Assembly (NCBI GenBank): GCA_947561715.1
Contig: OX387198.1
Location: forward strand, 8,494,001-8,558,000
DNA from: Ascidia mentula
Taxonomy: Eukaryota > Chordata > Ascidiacea > Phlebobranchia > Ascidiidae
DNA length: 64,000 nt
Direction: 5' to 3'
The notes below the pieces were generated by a model. The model was not told where the DNA came from. It searched no databases and saw only the letters and a program-made list of their open reading frames with translations. Made by a program: the position numbers and the translations under genes. Shown piece by piece: positions 1-13,122 of this stretch (the stretch's first letter is position 1; each line of letters begins with the position of its first letter).

Positions 1-1927
1 CCCTACAGGATTAGCGGTGAGCTCCTGTGTATATACATAAAGTTTGCTAAAATTATATAAATGTACAAATTTAATTCAATTTACACTTTTGCAGCCATGT
101 ACACACTTATTCTGACATTCATTGCCTATGGTTTGATGTTTCACTACAAGATACCAGTTACCATTGTTCATGCAAAGATGTTCAAAATTGCAGTTACAGG
201 CACTGTTTTCTCTTATGCAGCTACCATTTTCTGCTACCTGAAGGTATAGATTTTAAAATGTGCTGCACCTGTGGTATTTTTCTCACTAATAAGGCATAAA
301 TAACAAATGTATTTCAACATTTACATTGAATTTTTGTTATCATTTTAGTCTTTCGGAGTGCCTGCAGAAGAAATAAACCCCAGAGCAAACACAGGTTCAC
401 CAATTTATGATAGTTTTCTTGGTCGTGAAATGCATCCTCGTTTCGGAACAGTATTCGATTTAAAGTTATATCTTTATCGACCATCAATGGGTGGATGGGT
501 GAGCATATCATATCTAGGATGATTTTTGTGACCCAATAATTTTGAAAGTATGACTTTTAAGTTTGTTAAACTATGACCAAAATTAAAAAAAAACTGACTT
601 GTTAATTTTACAATGTTTAAGGCTATTTTATATGTGTAGTTGGTTGTGGTTATGATTGAGCTGCAGCGTGCTTATGAAAAAAATGGTGGTGAAATTCCAA
701 CTATGCTTCTTTTTGTTGGAGTGTCCCAAATGATCTACATTATAATGGAGTTCTTCTGGGATGAGGTAATACAATTTCACCCCATGTTTCTGGTGCATTT
801 TAATCACATCTTGATGTTTGTGCAGTCCCAGTGTCCATTTATGTTTGATATCAAAAACGAAGGGCTCGGATTTGTTCAATTCTTTGGTGAACTTGTGTTG
901 GTTCCGTTTGTCTACTCACTTGTTGTTAAATATGTTGCCGAACATCCACAGAAGTTGTCCAACTTGTCCATGGCCCTAACTGGGGTGTGTTATGGTAAGT
1001 GTTCTTGTAGTTATTAGGCAATTGCAGTTAACTAACTGTGTTGGTTTACAGTGGCGGGAATGTTGTTCATTGTGCTTTCTGGCATTCAGAAGAGTAGGTT
1101 CAGGCAGAATCCTTACGACCCCAGTTTGTCCAGTAAGTTGTGTAGGCAAAGAAAAGCAGGCACTAGACTTGCTTTGTTGGTTCGCAAACATACCTTTGTT
1201 GATTTATTGCTGTACTGCAATATAGTGTGTACAGAGCTAACCAGTTTTTGTCAAAACAGCCTATTGTCATTGGATTTTTGCACTTAACAGACATGGAAAG
1301 TTTGCCTGCATCAAAACCAGATGGGCACAGGCTGCTTGTCTCTGGATTGTGGGGAGTTGTTCGTCATCCAAACTACCTTGGTGAAATTCTAGTTGGGCTG
1401 GGATGGAGCTTTGCATGTGGTACAAAACTTTTGTAATAAAACAATACTTTATCATCTGATAACTACCTGATTTAGTGTAGGTGATTTAAAAAACAATGTT
1501 TTGAACGTCCCCAATAAACAATTTTAACACATTTACACAACCAAAGATTGTATTTGAACAAATTATACTTGCATATCACTTGCCACAATTAAATACCACA
1601 TCAAGTCGAATAAGGACTCAATGAAAAATGTGTTTACTTTCAATTTAAAATGTGTTGAACAATATACAACTTTTTAGAGGTGTTACTGCAGATTCAAAAA
1701 ATACATACTCTGGGTAATAATAACTTCCTTGTCATTTAAAGTCATATTTGTGTATTTTTTCAACAGGGTTTGAACACCTCTTGCCGTGGTATTACCCTGT
1801 GTTTGTGACAGTGCTGCTTTGTCATCGAGCACTTCGCTGCGACGGGCAGTGTGATGAGAAGCACGGACATGCCTGGACAGTTTATTGCCAGCGCGTCAAG
1901 TACAGGGTCATCCCCTATGTGTTTTGA
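1..1927 (+). CDS. Delta(14)-sterol reductase / lamin-B receptor, C-terminal part (5' end outside window)
   Basis: ERG4/ERG24-type sterol reductase, either the C14 reductase (TM7SF2 type) or lamin-B receptor. These are multi-pass ER/inner-nuclear-membrane enzymes that reduce the C14-15 double bond in sterol synthesis. Exons by GT/AG and phase: <1-16, 95-243, 349-498, 640-765, 826-994, 1052-1132, 1291-1419, 1767-1927, giving 326 visible residues in one frame. Family marks seen: PYRIS near the left edge, [15 protein letters not shown], the reductase signature [18 protein letters not shown], and the usual C-terminus YRVIPYVF before the stop. Several hydrophobic segments are visible. Roughly 90 N-terminal residues of the catalytic region, and any Tudor domain that would identify LBR, lie left of the window, so LBR and TM7SF2 cannot be separated. 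Convergent with golgin-84. No broken reading frame was seen. Confidence 0.93.
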
Positions 1928-3810
1928 ACAAAGTGGGAAAAGGTGATGTTATAGACTTTATGACCTCAGGATGGCAGTTTTAGTGTTGGCGTCAATCCAT
2001 GTTCAACCCAAAGTTTGTTGGTGTATAAATGAAGAACTTCAGTCCTGGCAAGCTGTCTTACTGCCAGCATGTTGTCAGATTTTGAACTGCATCTGTCTGA
2101 CTCAAATGCAAATTTGTGAATTTTGGTAGATGTTGGAATAATTAGCTAATGTTAGTGTTAGTGAAGTGTGAACATTGCCGAAACTTGAATCACTAATTCT
2201 AATTCTTTCAACAATCGTGCTGGCTGAGACTACGTCTATGTAACTTTTTTACCTGAAGCATGATCCAAAACTGACCACACTCTTTGTAGTAGTTTGAACA
2301 ATCATTTCTATGTGTAGTGTAATGTATTGTTTGGCGAAAGTTCTGTAGCGAGCCATATGGTTTTCTGAGTATATAAAATTGATATTTTTCACTGAAATCT
2401 ATTGTGCTACAATATCCAGTTATTGATGTGTACATAGTTTTCTTTGGTCGGGAAATCGCTCTCCGTGTGCCTCCATTTTATTGTTTTTTTTGTGTAATTT
2501 CTTCGTCATCAGCTCGATGCTGCATGGAGAGATATTTTTTGCGGTATCTTGCTCCAATCAGTCTCATGTTATTTCTATGTTGTCGTGCAGCCGTGATTGA
2601 AATTTTCCACATTAGTACTATTGTTGACCTGATGTAATTAACTTTAGTTTGCATTATGTTGTGTGTCATTGGTACAGTGGTCTCCAGCCTTCATTTCCTT
2701 AAGCAATAATATGACAAGAAGTCCAACCAGGTGCACCCTATGAATGCAGTGATTGCATCACACTGGTCTTCTACTGAAGGTGTCTAACATGCTTTATGCT
2801 GGTTGGAAGCCACTGCAATGAATAGCTCTTTAACATTTACCTGTAGTTTTGTTGTAGAGCTAACACAGAATACCTTGTTCTTCACCAACTGTATTGCCTA
2901 AAATAAATTCAGCTACTGATGTAACTGGTGCAACTAATCCAAGACCAAATCTTCACCTTTGGCATTACAGGATTCTTTCAGCATTACGTTTGGCGTACAA
3001 TGAATAAAACATGCTCTGGTTGATATTGTGATGGTAATAAGCCTTAACATGTTTTTGTATGTATTCAATAAAAGAGCCGTACATTGTAAAGCACGAATTC
3101 ACATTGGATGCTTCATACATAACATTTTAATGTGTTATTGCACAAAACAACTTTTGTAAGTGTATATATGCCGCTTGGTCATAAAATTACTTGAAAAGGC
3201 TTTAAACATCTAAACCTATTATCAAAAACAGCCGAAAAAAAACTAAATTGTGTAGTCTACACACACGTTAAGCGAAACAAATGCTTTTGCATTGAGACAT
3301 ATGTACTGTATATACACAAAGAACTGATGCACCAGTGTTGGGTGTTAGTGAGATTCAGTATCAGCATGTAAATGGAATACCCAGCACTAACATGAATAAT
3401 GTTACTTGAACAAACAGGCTTCATTAACTGCATTACATTGTAACAACAAGTCTCTGGTACATCACAGTATTAGCATAACTATCACATTTTAAATAAAGCT
3501 CTACTTTATTAAAAAAGAATAGCCCCTAAGACATGACCAAAAGAATACAACCAACATTAAGAGTATTGGGATAAAATAATGTAGTGTTTACTGGCGGACA
3601 AGGAATACACACAACAGGATAGAAATAAAGATGAGAACAAGCGTAAATACAAGCTGTTGTTTGTAAAATTGAGAACCATTGACATCAGACTTCACCAAAC
3701 ATAGCTTACTTTCCTATGTTTTGCATTCACTCATGGACAGCATGCTATATTGACCAGGTAAGGATTGGAACTGCATAATACTGTTACTACTCAGACTGAC
3801 ATTTACATTA
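1928..3810. other. Convergent 3' untranslated region between sterol reductase and golgin-84
   Basis: No coding exon is supported here. Plus-strand AATAAA at 3003-3008 and 3067-3072 are candidate poly(A) signals for the sterol reductase, implying a 3' UTR of about 1.1 kb. TTTATT at 3505-3510, which is AATAAA on the minus strand, is a candidate for golgin-84, about 300 bp past its stop. The two transcripts therefore end tail to tail with little or no gap. Confidence 0.6.
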
Positions 3811-6800
3811 TCAGCACCCAACCATCAGGTCTGTTCTTCTCGGTCCCACGAAGTCCTGGCCGTGTACTTCTGGTGTGTATGTCAGCAACACAATCATAAC
3901 CCATACATGGAGCAGGAACTAGTGAAACAAAAAATGTTGTTTATAGTTTAGTTTGGATGTTGCAGGTTGGTAAATGCTAAATTAAAATGTATTTCGAATG
4001 ATCTGGTGTGGTTGTAAAAGCAATGGTACCATGCACCCTTAGTTTCAAAGATAAAGGTTGGAAAATATTGTTGCTTTTATTTTTGGTGTCCTGTTGTTTG
4101 AGCTTCAACAATGCTATAAAGGCAAGCTTATTATGTAGTCTTTAAATGTTCTAGGTGGCTTTGTTTAAGTAACCGTCAAGTAATTTTGAAATTGGAATCA
4201 ACACTTATCCCATTTATAAAGTACTCACCATATAAAATATAAGGAAAAGCCTTGCCGGTGGATAACGCTTCAAAAATACACCAAGTCTTATGCTGAAACA
4301 CAGAAAGTGAAGCATTTGTTAGTACAGAATAAACAGCTGTGCTTCTATATAAATGCCAAATTCCACACGACAGCAAACTTTTACCTGAATCTATCCAGCG
4401 CAGATGCCGCTTTGCGTACTTTGCCGACAACACCTTGTTCTGAGCCGTTAATACTGAACTCAGGGACGTACGAGGTATTACTCTGATGGTTTGAATGATC
4501 AGCATCAACATTTAGGCGAACATGGTTGCCTTCTTGTTTCAGTGTCTTAATCTGGCCCTACAAGTGTAAAAAATTTTAAAAATAATAAAAGTAGCATTTC
4601 TACTCGATCAATGAATGTCAAGTGCGAGCAAAGCTGTTGGTTATGCCTGGAATGACAGCTTAATAGCAGTATAAAAATAATTACATCCACCATTAGTCAT
4701 TGTGTCCACTTCCATGGTATCTAAAGTTCCTATGTATAGTTCCAACTGCTGACACTTATGATTAAAATGAGTAATGTATGCAGTTTGTTCAAAAGTTTGT
4801 GAAAAACGGCTATATGGTATGGAGACGCATCAACATCGCACTTTTTTGGCAATTTATCTCCCGATGCTCAATATTATGTGGTAAAAGAAATCAAAAACCA
4901 ACCTCCATTCTTTCCATTTGCACCAGTAACGAGTTTTTCTCAGCAGAAAGTGTTTCAACTATGGCTTGTTTTTGAATCACTGTCTCCGTTAGCTGCCTCA
5001 ACCTTGACTCAAGCTCACTTTCCTGAGGTGAGCTTTGACTTTTGATCATAAGCTATTAAAATAACACATATTTAGTTCATTGTTCATATAAAATATACAA
5101 CTGCTGCCTTTTAAGCCATGAAAAGTATACTTTGGCCTCGTTCATAAATACAATAATCATATGTTATGGACAAGATATTGTAAAATTTTGGGCCTTTGCC
5201 TCAGCTAAAATGTAAGTATATTCCAGAAAAACAGCCCAAATATTTTGGTAATACCTGATTTCGGAGACGGTCGATTTCCATTTCTTTGTCTTTGAGCCGG
5301 GCTTGCATGCTAGACCGTGATCTTGTGGCTTCATCGCGATCCTGACGCATCTCCTCTTGCAAACGCACAAGCTCTGACTGCACTTCACGATGTGATCTTG
5401 AATCTTCATCAATGCGACTTCTAAGGTCGTTAACTTCTTGTGCAAGGCTTGAGTTTTCTTGTTGGTATTGCTGTTCAGTGTCCTGGATATAATATAAAAA
5501 CAATGTGGAAAATATGAATAGATTCTATTTAATTAGGAACCAGAATTTGCACGAAGGCAAAATCGATGGGAAGGCGAAAAAGTGTTTACAATCAACCAAC
5601 TGATATTGATTCGAAGCCTGTTGTTTGATAGAAATAATGGAACGTATGTTAAATATTTTGATCATTTAACAATTAAACTTTTAGCATGGCATGAATTCTG
5701 TTTTTTTGCACAAATAACTTACAACTGAAACACCTAAAATCAAATATCTTATTCTTATATTACATTTATTATTTTAGCTAAATGTTATAACAAACACATT
5801 TTGTTTAACCAACCTGAAATTCCGCTCTCAAATTTTGAATCTCAATTCTAAGTGATGTGTTTTCTTCTTTGGCAACATCCCTGTCCTGTCTGAGCTCTTC
5901 CAACTCCAGAGAAGCGATGGTTGATGATGTCATTTCTACTTCACCGGTGCCTTTCAAGCTTGTAATGAGCCTTTCCTTTGACTGCCAACACAAAACAAAC
6001 ATAAGTGTTCAAATCCACAATAATTCTAAGCTGTTTAAATATAAGTTTCACAGTATATACCTGAAGAATTCTGGCTGCTTTTTGTTTATAATCAGCAAGT
6101 TCCTGTTTACTTGAAGACAAATTGGATTTTAATGTCCTGGTTTCTGCTGTCAGTTGGTCAAGCCTCTCTATAAACATACCATAACGGGTTTAGCACAAAT
6201 GGTCCAGCATATATAATTGATGCCCACAACAAAACAATTGACATGTTTAAAAGTAAATGCATGTCATGTTTGCAAAGCAGTAGGTGAACCTATTGTTAAA
6301 CAGTAAATTTTTTTGATAACTTGGGCACTTGTTCTATTACAATACTTGTTTTAATTTTACCTTTGCATGGAATGCAACAATGACAAAAATATTACACATA
6401 ACACCAGTATAATATAACAGCATTATACAAAATCTCAAGATACCAATACAATATGCAGTACAAGTATGTAACTATTATTTACTTTTTTCAAACTGGCGAT
6501 CTCTTTCTGATTTTTGGTAGGACTCAGCAATCTTTTTCGCCTCAGAATCCTGGCGTGTTTTGTTTTGCAAAACCTCTTGCCGCGTCTCACTTAAAAAAAA
6601 AATTCATCACAAATATATTGCACTGCCATCAAAAATAAACAACATCTGAAGTTCTACAGACTTCCAGGTACAAGTGAACGGGTTGACCACCACTTATTTC
6701 GAATTTCAAACAGAAAAAGGCCTATTGTCTGTATAACAACAAAGCCACCAGCTCTTTCAGCACATTCTGAATGGTAGAACAAAGACAAACACTCACATTC

Positions 6801-8690
6801 CAAAACAATAGTTTATACATGGAGAGTCCTTTACATTAAGTAATAAAGGAATCCTTCAGTTTTTTGCCTAACTTTTAACACTATGGAAACTTTTAATTTG
6901 GCATATATATATATATATATTATTATATATAATGTGGCTTAAGTATTATGTTTTGGGATGCTTGGTTTTAAATGTGACAATATTCAACGAACCTATGTGC
7001 TCTTTTTTCCATTGCAAGATTGTGTTCTGTTTCCTCTAGCCGCAACCTCAGCTCATCGATGGCTCTTCCATGCATTTCAGAACCTTCACTCTGGTCTAAC
7101 CTTATTCTAAAGAATGAGTAACAGATGAAAATGCAATGAAGATATCAAGTTTATTCAGCCAAAACGAGGTTTTAGTAATTATTCCAAAATGAATTCTGCA
7201 TCATCGTTACAAATTAGTTGCAGTTATTTAACACGCATTTTATATGTCAGAATTATTGTTAAGGCCAGCGTGATTGAAAGTCACCCACAAAATGATTTTT
7301 AGTGGCAACATTTTTTTTTAACCACCACAATATATTCATGGTAATTGCAGTAATTTAAAACTGGGAATTACTTTCGTTTTATTAGCTACTGTAGGGGATA
7401 ATCATTAGCATTGATTTTCAACACTGACCGATCAAGGTTGTTTTGCAATTTCTCTGAGTTTTCTTGTTCCATGATCAACAAGTTTTCTGACTCCCTAAGT
7501 TTCATTTGCAGAGCAACTAATTGTGAACTTTTGACCTTCAGCTCTTCTGTCAAATCGTCGCACCGACTTCGAATTTCACTGTTCGAGCTTTGATAGTCTA
7601 TATTAAAAAGGCATTAATAATTCATCACTGGTAGCCATTAATCCACCATATTGTTATACACTTAACAAAACACATACTGCATGTACCTGTTTTCATTTTC
7701 ATATTTCTTGAATTCATATGAGTTAACTCCTGATGCAACGACGACATTTCATTTTTAAGAAGCCGATTTTCAACTGCCAGGTCCCGCTTTGATGATACTG
7801 TTGGCAAAACAGCTTCCCCACTTTCGGGAGTATCTCGATCTGACGAAGCGGCAGCTGTGCTTCCAACCATCTCAAACTCACTTTCAGAAGCAGTTGAGTC
7901 AGTGGGAAGTGTCATGACATCTGCAATACAAGGAATGTTTTGAGGAATGGTAAGCAAAAAGTTTTTACCCATAAAAATTTTGATTTAAAAGCACCAGGAT
8001 AAACGGTTTTGTTGGGCAGTCAGAAATTAGGAGGTAAATTACAAAAACTTTTTTTAATTTCCCAACAGCTGTTACAATCAGAGCATTTTAGTATGTCTAT
8101 TTACCAGCTTCGGAAATTGTTTCATGTGGTTCTGATGAACTAGAACCACTGTCAGCTGGAACTTTGGTATTTAGCTTCAAATGATCTGATTCAAAACTAG
8201 AACTTCTTGAGATTTCCAATGATGCAGGGACTGGTGGGGCAGCACCTTGTACCTCATTTTTGTCAAAGTTTAGCTTTACTGGGCTGTTCGATACACTGCT
8301 TGTGCCACTTGGTGGCTTGGCGACAGTTTTTTTGTTCACAGGTGTCATTGATGGTGTACGTGTCTTTGTAGCCTTTTTATCACTGTTTAGGAACTTAAAC
8401 AGTGCATCGTCAGATGTTGTGTCTTTGGTGCGAGGTACTTCTCGCTTTTTGCCTGGAAATTTCACATTTGGACTTTTAGTAGCTTCCGATAATGTGGCTG
8501 GTTTTGGGGCAGTCTCCCCTTTAGCATTTAATGGCTCAGATTGGGAAATATCAGGATGCACAGCAGGTTCCTCACTTCCATCAGCGTTGTCTTTAGCTTT
8601 TAAAATTGCAACTGCAGCAGACTGGTCAATGTTGTTTAGCAAGTGCTCTGCTTTGCCAGCCAAATCACTTAGGTTGTTTAACCATGACAT
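3811..8690 (-). CDS. GOLGA5: Golgin-84 (golgin subfamily A member 5)
   Basis: Golgi-membrane coiled-coil tether that holds COPI vesicles and helps Golgi ribbon stacking. Exons in transcript order: 8690-8105, 7920-7687, 7597-7429, 7106-6993, 6589-6483, 6167-6061, 5981-5814, 5482-5255, 5052-4903, 4557-4385, 4292-4229, 3918-3811. The lengths sum to 736 codons (735 residues; the human protein is about 731). The ATG at 8690 opens MSWLNNLSDLAGKAEHLL, matching the human start; the codon three triplets upstream in frame is TTG, so this ATG decides the start. A Ser/Thr-rich linker (about 30-260) is followed by a long coiled coil (about 260-670) with SSKQELADYKQKAARILQ and RLRQLTETVIQKQ. Then come KVRKAASALDRFSIRLGVFL, a C-terminal membrane anchor (HVWVMIVLLTY) and a short lumenal tail. 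Complete and intact. Confidence 0.96.
6903..6930. repeat. (AT)n microsatellite
   Basis: AT-dinucleotide run with one interruption, inside a golgin-84 intron between the exons at 6483-6589 and 6993-7106. No function is inferred. Confidence 0.85.
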
Positions 8691-10471
8691 GTTTGACAAA
8701 GTCTAAGAATTTGTTAATGAAAGAAGCAAAATAAATATGGTTTGTAAAAATAAATTAAAATAAAAACAAAAACAGGAATGAAACTTTTGTTAAACCATTA
8801 AACGTCAGCAATTTTAATACCATTTACATTACATTGTCATTCGTAAAGTAATTCATTGCAAACTATTACTCACACGTTTGTCTCTAACATTCAAGCCATT
8901 TCTATTCCAAACAAACTTTATGCACAAACATATCTGTAAAATAATTTCGTTCTAGGTCAGTGATGTCACAACAAAACGTCAAATTAAAATGCATCAGAGC
9001 GTGACGTTTAGAACAACAAACGGAGGTCCCAAAATAAACATTGTGAATGCATTATTAAATTAGTTGAACTCCGACTAATAGTATAGTATTATTTTGATCA
9101 CATGATTTTTATTCTCTTTATTTGACGTGAAGTACTTTCTAAATCCGAAATAGGTTTGCGACTGCAGCGAGAAAGAATACGAACAAACAGCGTTTGTATT
9201 AAATTTTATGCCAGTTTGTTACTTGGCGATCTTAAAGTTTTATTCCCATTTTAATTGATAGTTTTGTGGAGTTTCTTCGATAAAAGTGTACTATTTACGC
9301 TTTGCCTGGAATAGCAAATTGTCATTGCGACAACACAGCATTGGCCACACGCTAGAATTTATACGATCTGTCATGTGTTTACGCCAGTAAATCAGCAACC
9401 AGAACCACTTCGAGTTTCCTAAATCATTTAAAGAATACCTATTATGTTAAAAAGAAGTCGGAACATACCAAAATATGCAACCTTTGCAAACCCACCACAT
9501 TTTTTTAAATTATTTTTGCCAGTTATAGTACCTATGTATCGTTTTTCGTTTGCAGTAATGTTTTGGCTCGTCATGTTAAAGTTCACCAGGATGTAGCCTA
9601 CGTTTCAGAGAGTTTCCTGTTGGTAAAAAAATCTTAATTTATGACGTTTTACAAACATTACAGCAGGGGTGGCTGCAATTGACCAAAAATCAATTTGTTG
9701 CTAAAACATTGAGAAAAGCTAATTCCCGTTTGTTCATTCATAGGCCTATGCTTATTGATCCCTGCATTGTGGTTTATGTCGAACGAACATGAATTTATAT
9801 GACAGAGCAGGTTTATGAGGCGGTGTGGGTCATTGGTAGCCTTCACGTATTAAAATACACAACAATAGACATATAAAAGGATACAATATATTAATTTCAA
9901 ACAAACAAAGGTGCAACGTGATATTATGAGAACATCCTACGCATTACATAAAGGGCACTTACCTTTCTTTTCTGATTACACTTGTAAGGTCATTTGAGCG
10001 AAATCCTATACACCCAACTGTTTGCTAAACATTAAAACAAATGGATACAATTGTGTTGACAGTTTACTCTCGAAAATCCGGTATGAAATATCAGAGAAAC
10101 TCTTTCGAAATGTTTGCGATTGTTGGAAACGGGATACGTTTATTCTCAGACGCAGACAGGAAAATGTGAGTTTTGGCATTTGGGAAGGTTAAATAGGACG
10201 ACTTTAAAATGATTTACGGTTATTGTGAAGTGGTAATCGGTGTAACAACGGTTACTTTGGTTGACAGTGGCGACATTAAGTAGTAAGTTGTATAGCCAAA
10301 CACTGTTAAAGCTGTTAACGCACTGACGAAGAGTGCCAGGTCGAGTACAGGTATTCCTGCCCCACCCACCAGCATTGTAAACCCGATCGAGAAAACAACG
10401 ATGGGCTTTTATTAACAACGAGATCGTAAGTCGCAAGCTGATTTACGAAACAAACCGCCTGAAAACGAAGT
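8691..10471. promoter_or_regulatory. Shared upstream region between divergent golgin-84 and the 10472 gene
   Basis: About 1.8 kb between two head-to-head start codons. No coding exon was recognised on either strand. The golgin-84 side (8700-9100) is AT-rich, while the stretch near 10100-10470 has more CpG and may hold the 5' UTR or promoter of the plus-strand gene. No clear TATA box was picked out. A two-way promoter is inferred from geometry only. Confidence 0.45.
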
Positions 10472-11979
10472 ATGAACAAAGTGCGTGACCAGACCCCGCC
10501 GATGAAGAGGCGTTCTACAAGGGTGGACAGAGCAAATCACATGAACAGAATGCAATCACGGTCTTACATGAACCAGATCGACGTGTTGGAAAATAACATT
10601 CGGAAAAAGCTCAAGGTAAAAGAATCACACGGTTTAAAGTGTTGTATATCTGTTCTAATTACATGTGCATGTACAAATATCTGACAAGCGGATAGTTAAT
10701 GTAAACATTCTCAGATGCCAGGTGTGGACCCATAGTATTTTTGTAGTATATGGCTGTATTATGCATAATTTCGGCATTGTCAGACCTGAAAAAGTTCAAT
10801 TCTTACTCTTTCCTGGTCCAATATGCCAATAAATCCTATAGATTTATTAAGTGGTTAATAAACAGACTTAATTCTTGCACTGCTCATTGCGATCATATAT
10901 GAAGCCAGGATTTGGTATACTCTAAAAAACTCCTGTAATTTTACTTTTCTCATAGGTAATTGAAAAGGAGAAGCTTCAAGTTAGCAAATACATTCGATTC
11001 CTCCGAACAAGCTCTGGTGCAAATTCCCTTTCCATGGCACCGGCTGGTCGACACGACCGCCCAAGGCTGAGGCCAGCGACCGCCGGATCCACGTCAACTC
11101 TCCGCTTCGGTGGGGACGGCAATGCCAACCACAGTTACATGGTTTCAGACCCGAATATGAGTTGGTCGGGATCAGATGCAGGTGACGCTGTGAGTGGCGT
11201 GAGAGCCAAGTCGGCATGCATGAGCAGAACGAGAATCAACGAGTTTCAAACGACAATGACAAGGTAAAAGATGACATAACCCAACGACAGACGTACTATA
11301 GGCTATTATGCTCACTTTGTGAAACTTTGAATAAATGAGTATAGAAAACTAATGAACTTTAGTAACGCAAAATGATTCTGAATAATTGGCCTTTTCTGTT
11401 TTCCACTATATCAATTCTCAAATATCAAGTTTGTGAACGACTTTGATTGACTGTTAGGCTGCTAAATGTTACTGAGTATTCGCTGCTAAGTTTTAGCTCG
11501 ATACATAATTTGCATCGGTTGCGCACAGGATAAGGAAGGTAGAAGAGTCTCTGCGCAAACGGGTATCGTGGATCGATGGTGGGGATGGCGGGGACGAAGG
11601 CATCAGGGGCTACTCGTCGGGAATACGCGCTTACTCGCACAAACTCAACGGCGTCGAACCGGAACGAAAGTCCTCGTCCACCCAATACGAAGAAACGCCA
11701 CAGGAAGTGACGACAAAACTTCCGGATGATCGTTCGGACGTTTCAAGTGTTTTGTCCCACGCTTCGTCTTCAAGGCCTTCTTCCATGCGACGACCGTCCA
11801 CCGGCAATAGAAAAGTTAAGGCAGTCAACCCCATAAATGTGACTTTTCCGTTTCCGGTTACGCCCGATAGATTTCTTCAGGACAAAGAGATTGCGGTGAC
11901 TCCAAGGCGGAAGGGTCTGACCACTACTGTTATCCCTATAACGAAAGGAACGCGCCAAAATAGGAGCGACTTTCACTGA
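10472..11979 (+). CDS. Unrecognised basic, Ser/Arg-rich protein, 300 residues
   Basis: Three exons, 10472-10615, 10956-11263 and 11529-11979, join in one frame across good GT/AG sites (phases 0 and 2) and give 300 residues. The ATG at 10472 opens MNKVRDQTPPMKRRSTRVDR. Residues about 25-65 (MNQIDVLENNIRKKLKVIEKEKLQ) look like a short amphipathic coiled coil. The middle is rich in Gly, Ser, Arg and Pro (RPRLRPATAGS), and IRKVEESLRKRVSWIDGG starts exon 3. The tail has FPFPVTPDRFLQDKE and ends RSDFH. There is no signal peptide, membrane segment or cysteine pattern, so a cytosolic or cytoskeletal protein is plausible. I do not recognise the family. It is divergent from golgin-84 and convergent with SIPA1L. 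Intact splicing frames over three exons are the main reason to call it real. Confidence 0.78.
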
Positions 11980-13122
11980 CTCACTGCCATAAACTTTTAC
12001 AATTGTGAATTTTTGTTTTACTAACACAGTGCTTAGCAACCCTTCTGTAGTCACGGACGCATTTTATACAATCAAGTATTTTTACCCCTGAGTAAATTTA
12101 GCTGGACGTCTATCGAGCGAAGTTATAGATTTCTTTAAACAACATAGGAATTTATCAAAGAAATAGGAATGTTTGGAAATTTGCCTAATTTTTTTTATTG
12201 AAGGTTCCGTTCGGCGTCCGTGAACTTCAGGGTTGTGAACGACTAAACTAAATGTCATGTGATTGCCTGCTCCACATTAGTTTAGAGGCCATCAAGAATT
12301 TTTCAAAGATTGTTTCTACATTGTACTGTGCTATACATACTGTTAAAATCCTTGCCAAACCCATAGTTGTGACGGCTGATGGTGGGATACTCTTGTTTCT
12401 GTTTCACGATATTTTGCCATGTGTATCAAAGTCGTTATTTCACTTCAGATATATGCGTGGTGTCCAGGCGTAGTGCGCATGGTAGAACGTAATGGTTATT
12501 TCCTGACCTTCGACACAAACGGTTCAACTGTTTAATTGCATTTTATGTCTCTGATGAAGAAAAAATACGCGACGGGAATAATAATAATAATAATAATAGT
12601 ATAATGTAAAACGAGGGTTTGGGTCACAGCTGAGCAGTGACAAGCGGAGGCGTGTGTCAAAGTAAAATGCGGAAAAAACAAAACACGGAAAGTAAAAGGA
12701 GCTTGGGGAGACTGATTTTGGATATAAAAAATACTCGATCTCAACAAGAACACTTGATTGGTCGGTTTATATGAAACGTCACTCGCTGTTCATTCAATGA
12801 CGCCCCTCGAGACGGTCACGTGGGCGATGTGGGGAAGGCTACTGAAGTGTACGAAGAAATGGGTAAAAAATCTATCAGACAGACAGGCAGGCATCTTTGT
12901 GCGGCACGAGGCCCCCAATACACGGGCTTCACAAAATAATAATAATACTGATGACGTAGGTGATGACGTCATTACACCAATGTGCCGAAATGAACTGAAC
13001 TCGAATGGGTCGGGACGCAGGCTTCGGCGATAGACCTTAACAATTGGTGGCCTTGCGAATGAGTTGCCAAGGAGGGAACTTGGAAAAGGACACCAGCGGT
13101 TCTTTGTGACGTAGAAAGGCGG
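11980..13122. other. Convergent 3' region between the 10472 gene and SIPA1L
   Basis: No coding exon is supported. TTTATT at 12194-12199 (AATAAA on the minus strand) is a possible SIPA1L poly(A) signal, about 920 bp past its stop. If used, the SIPA1L 3' UTR would reach close to the end of the plus-strand gene. A full CRE palindrome lies at 12964-12971. The rest holds nothing I can name. Confidence 0.5.
12576..12598. repeat. (TAA)n microsatellite
   Basis: Seven or so AAT/TAA units in the SIPA1L 3' flank; a shorter copy of the same triplet lies near 12936-12947. Confidence 0.85.
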
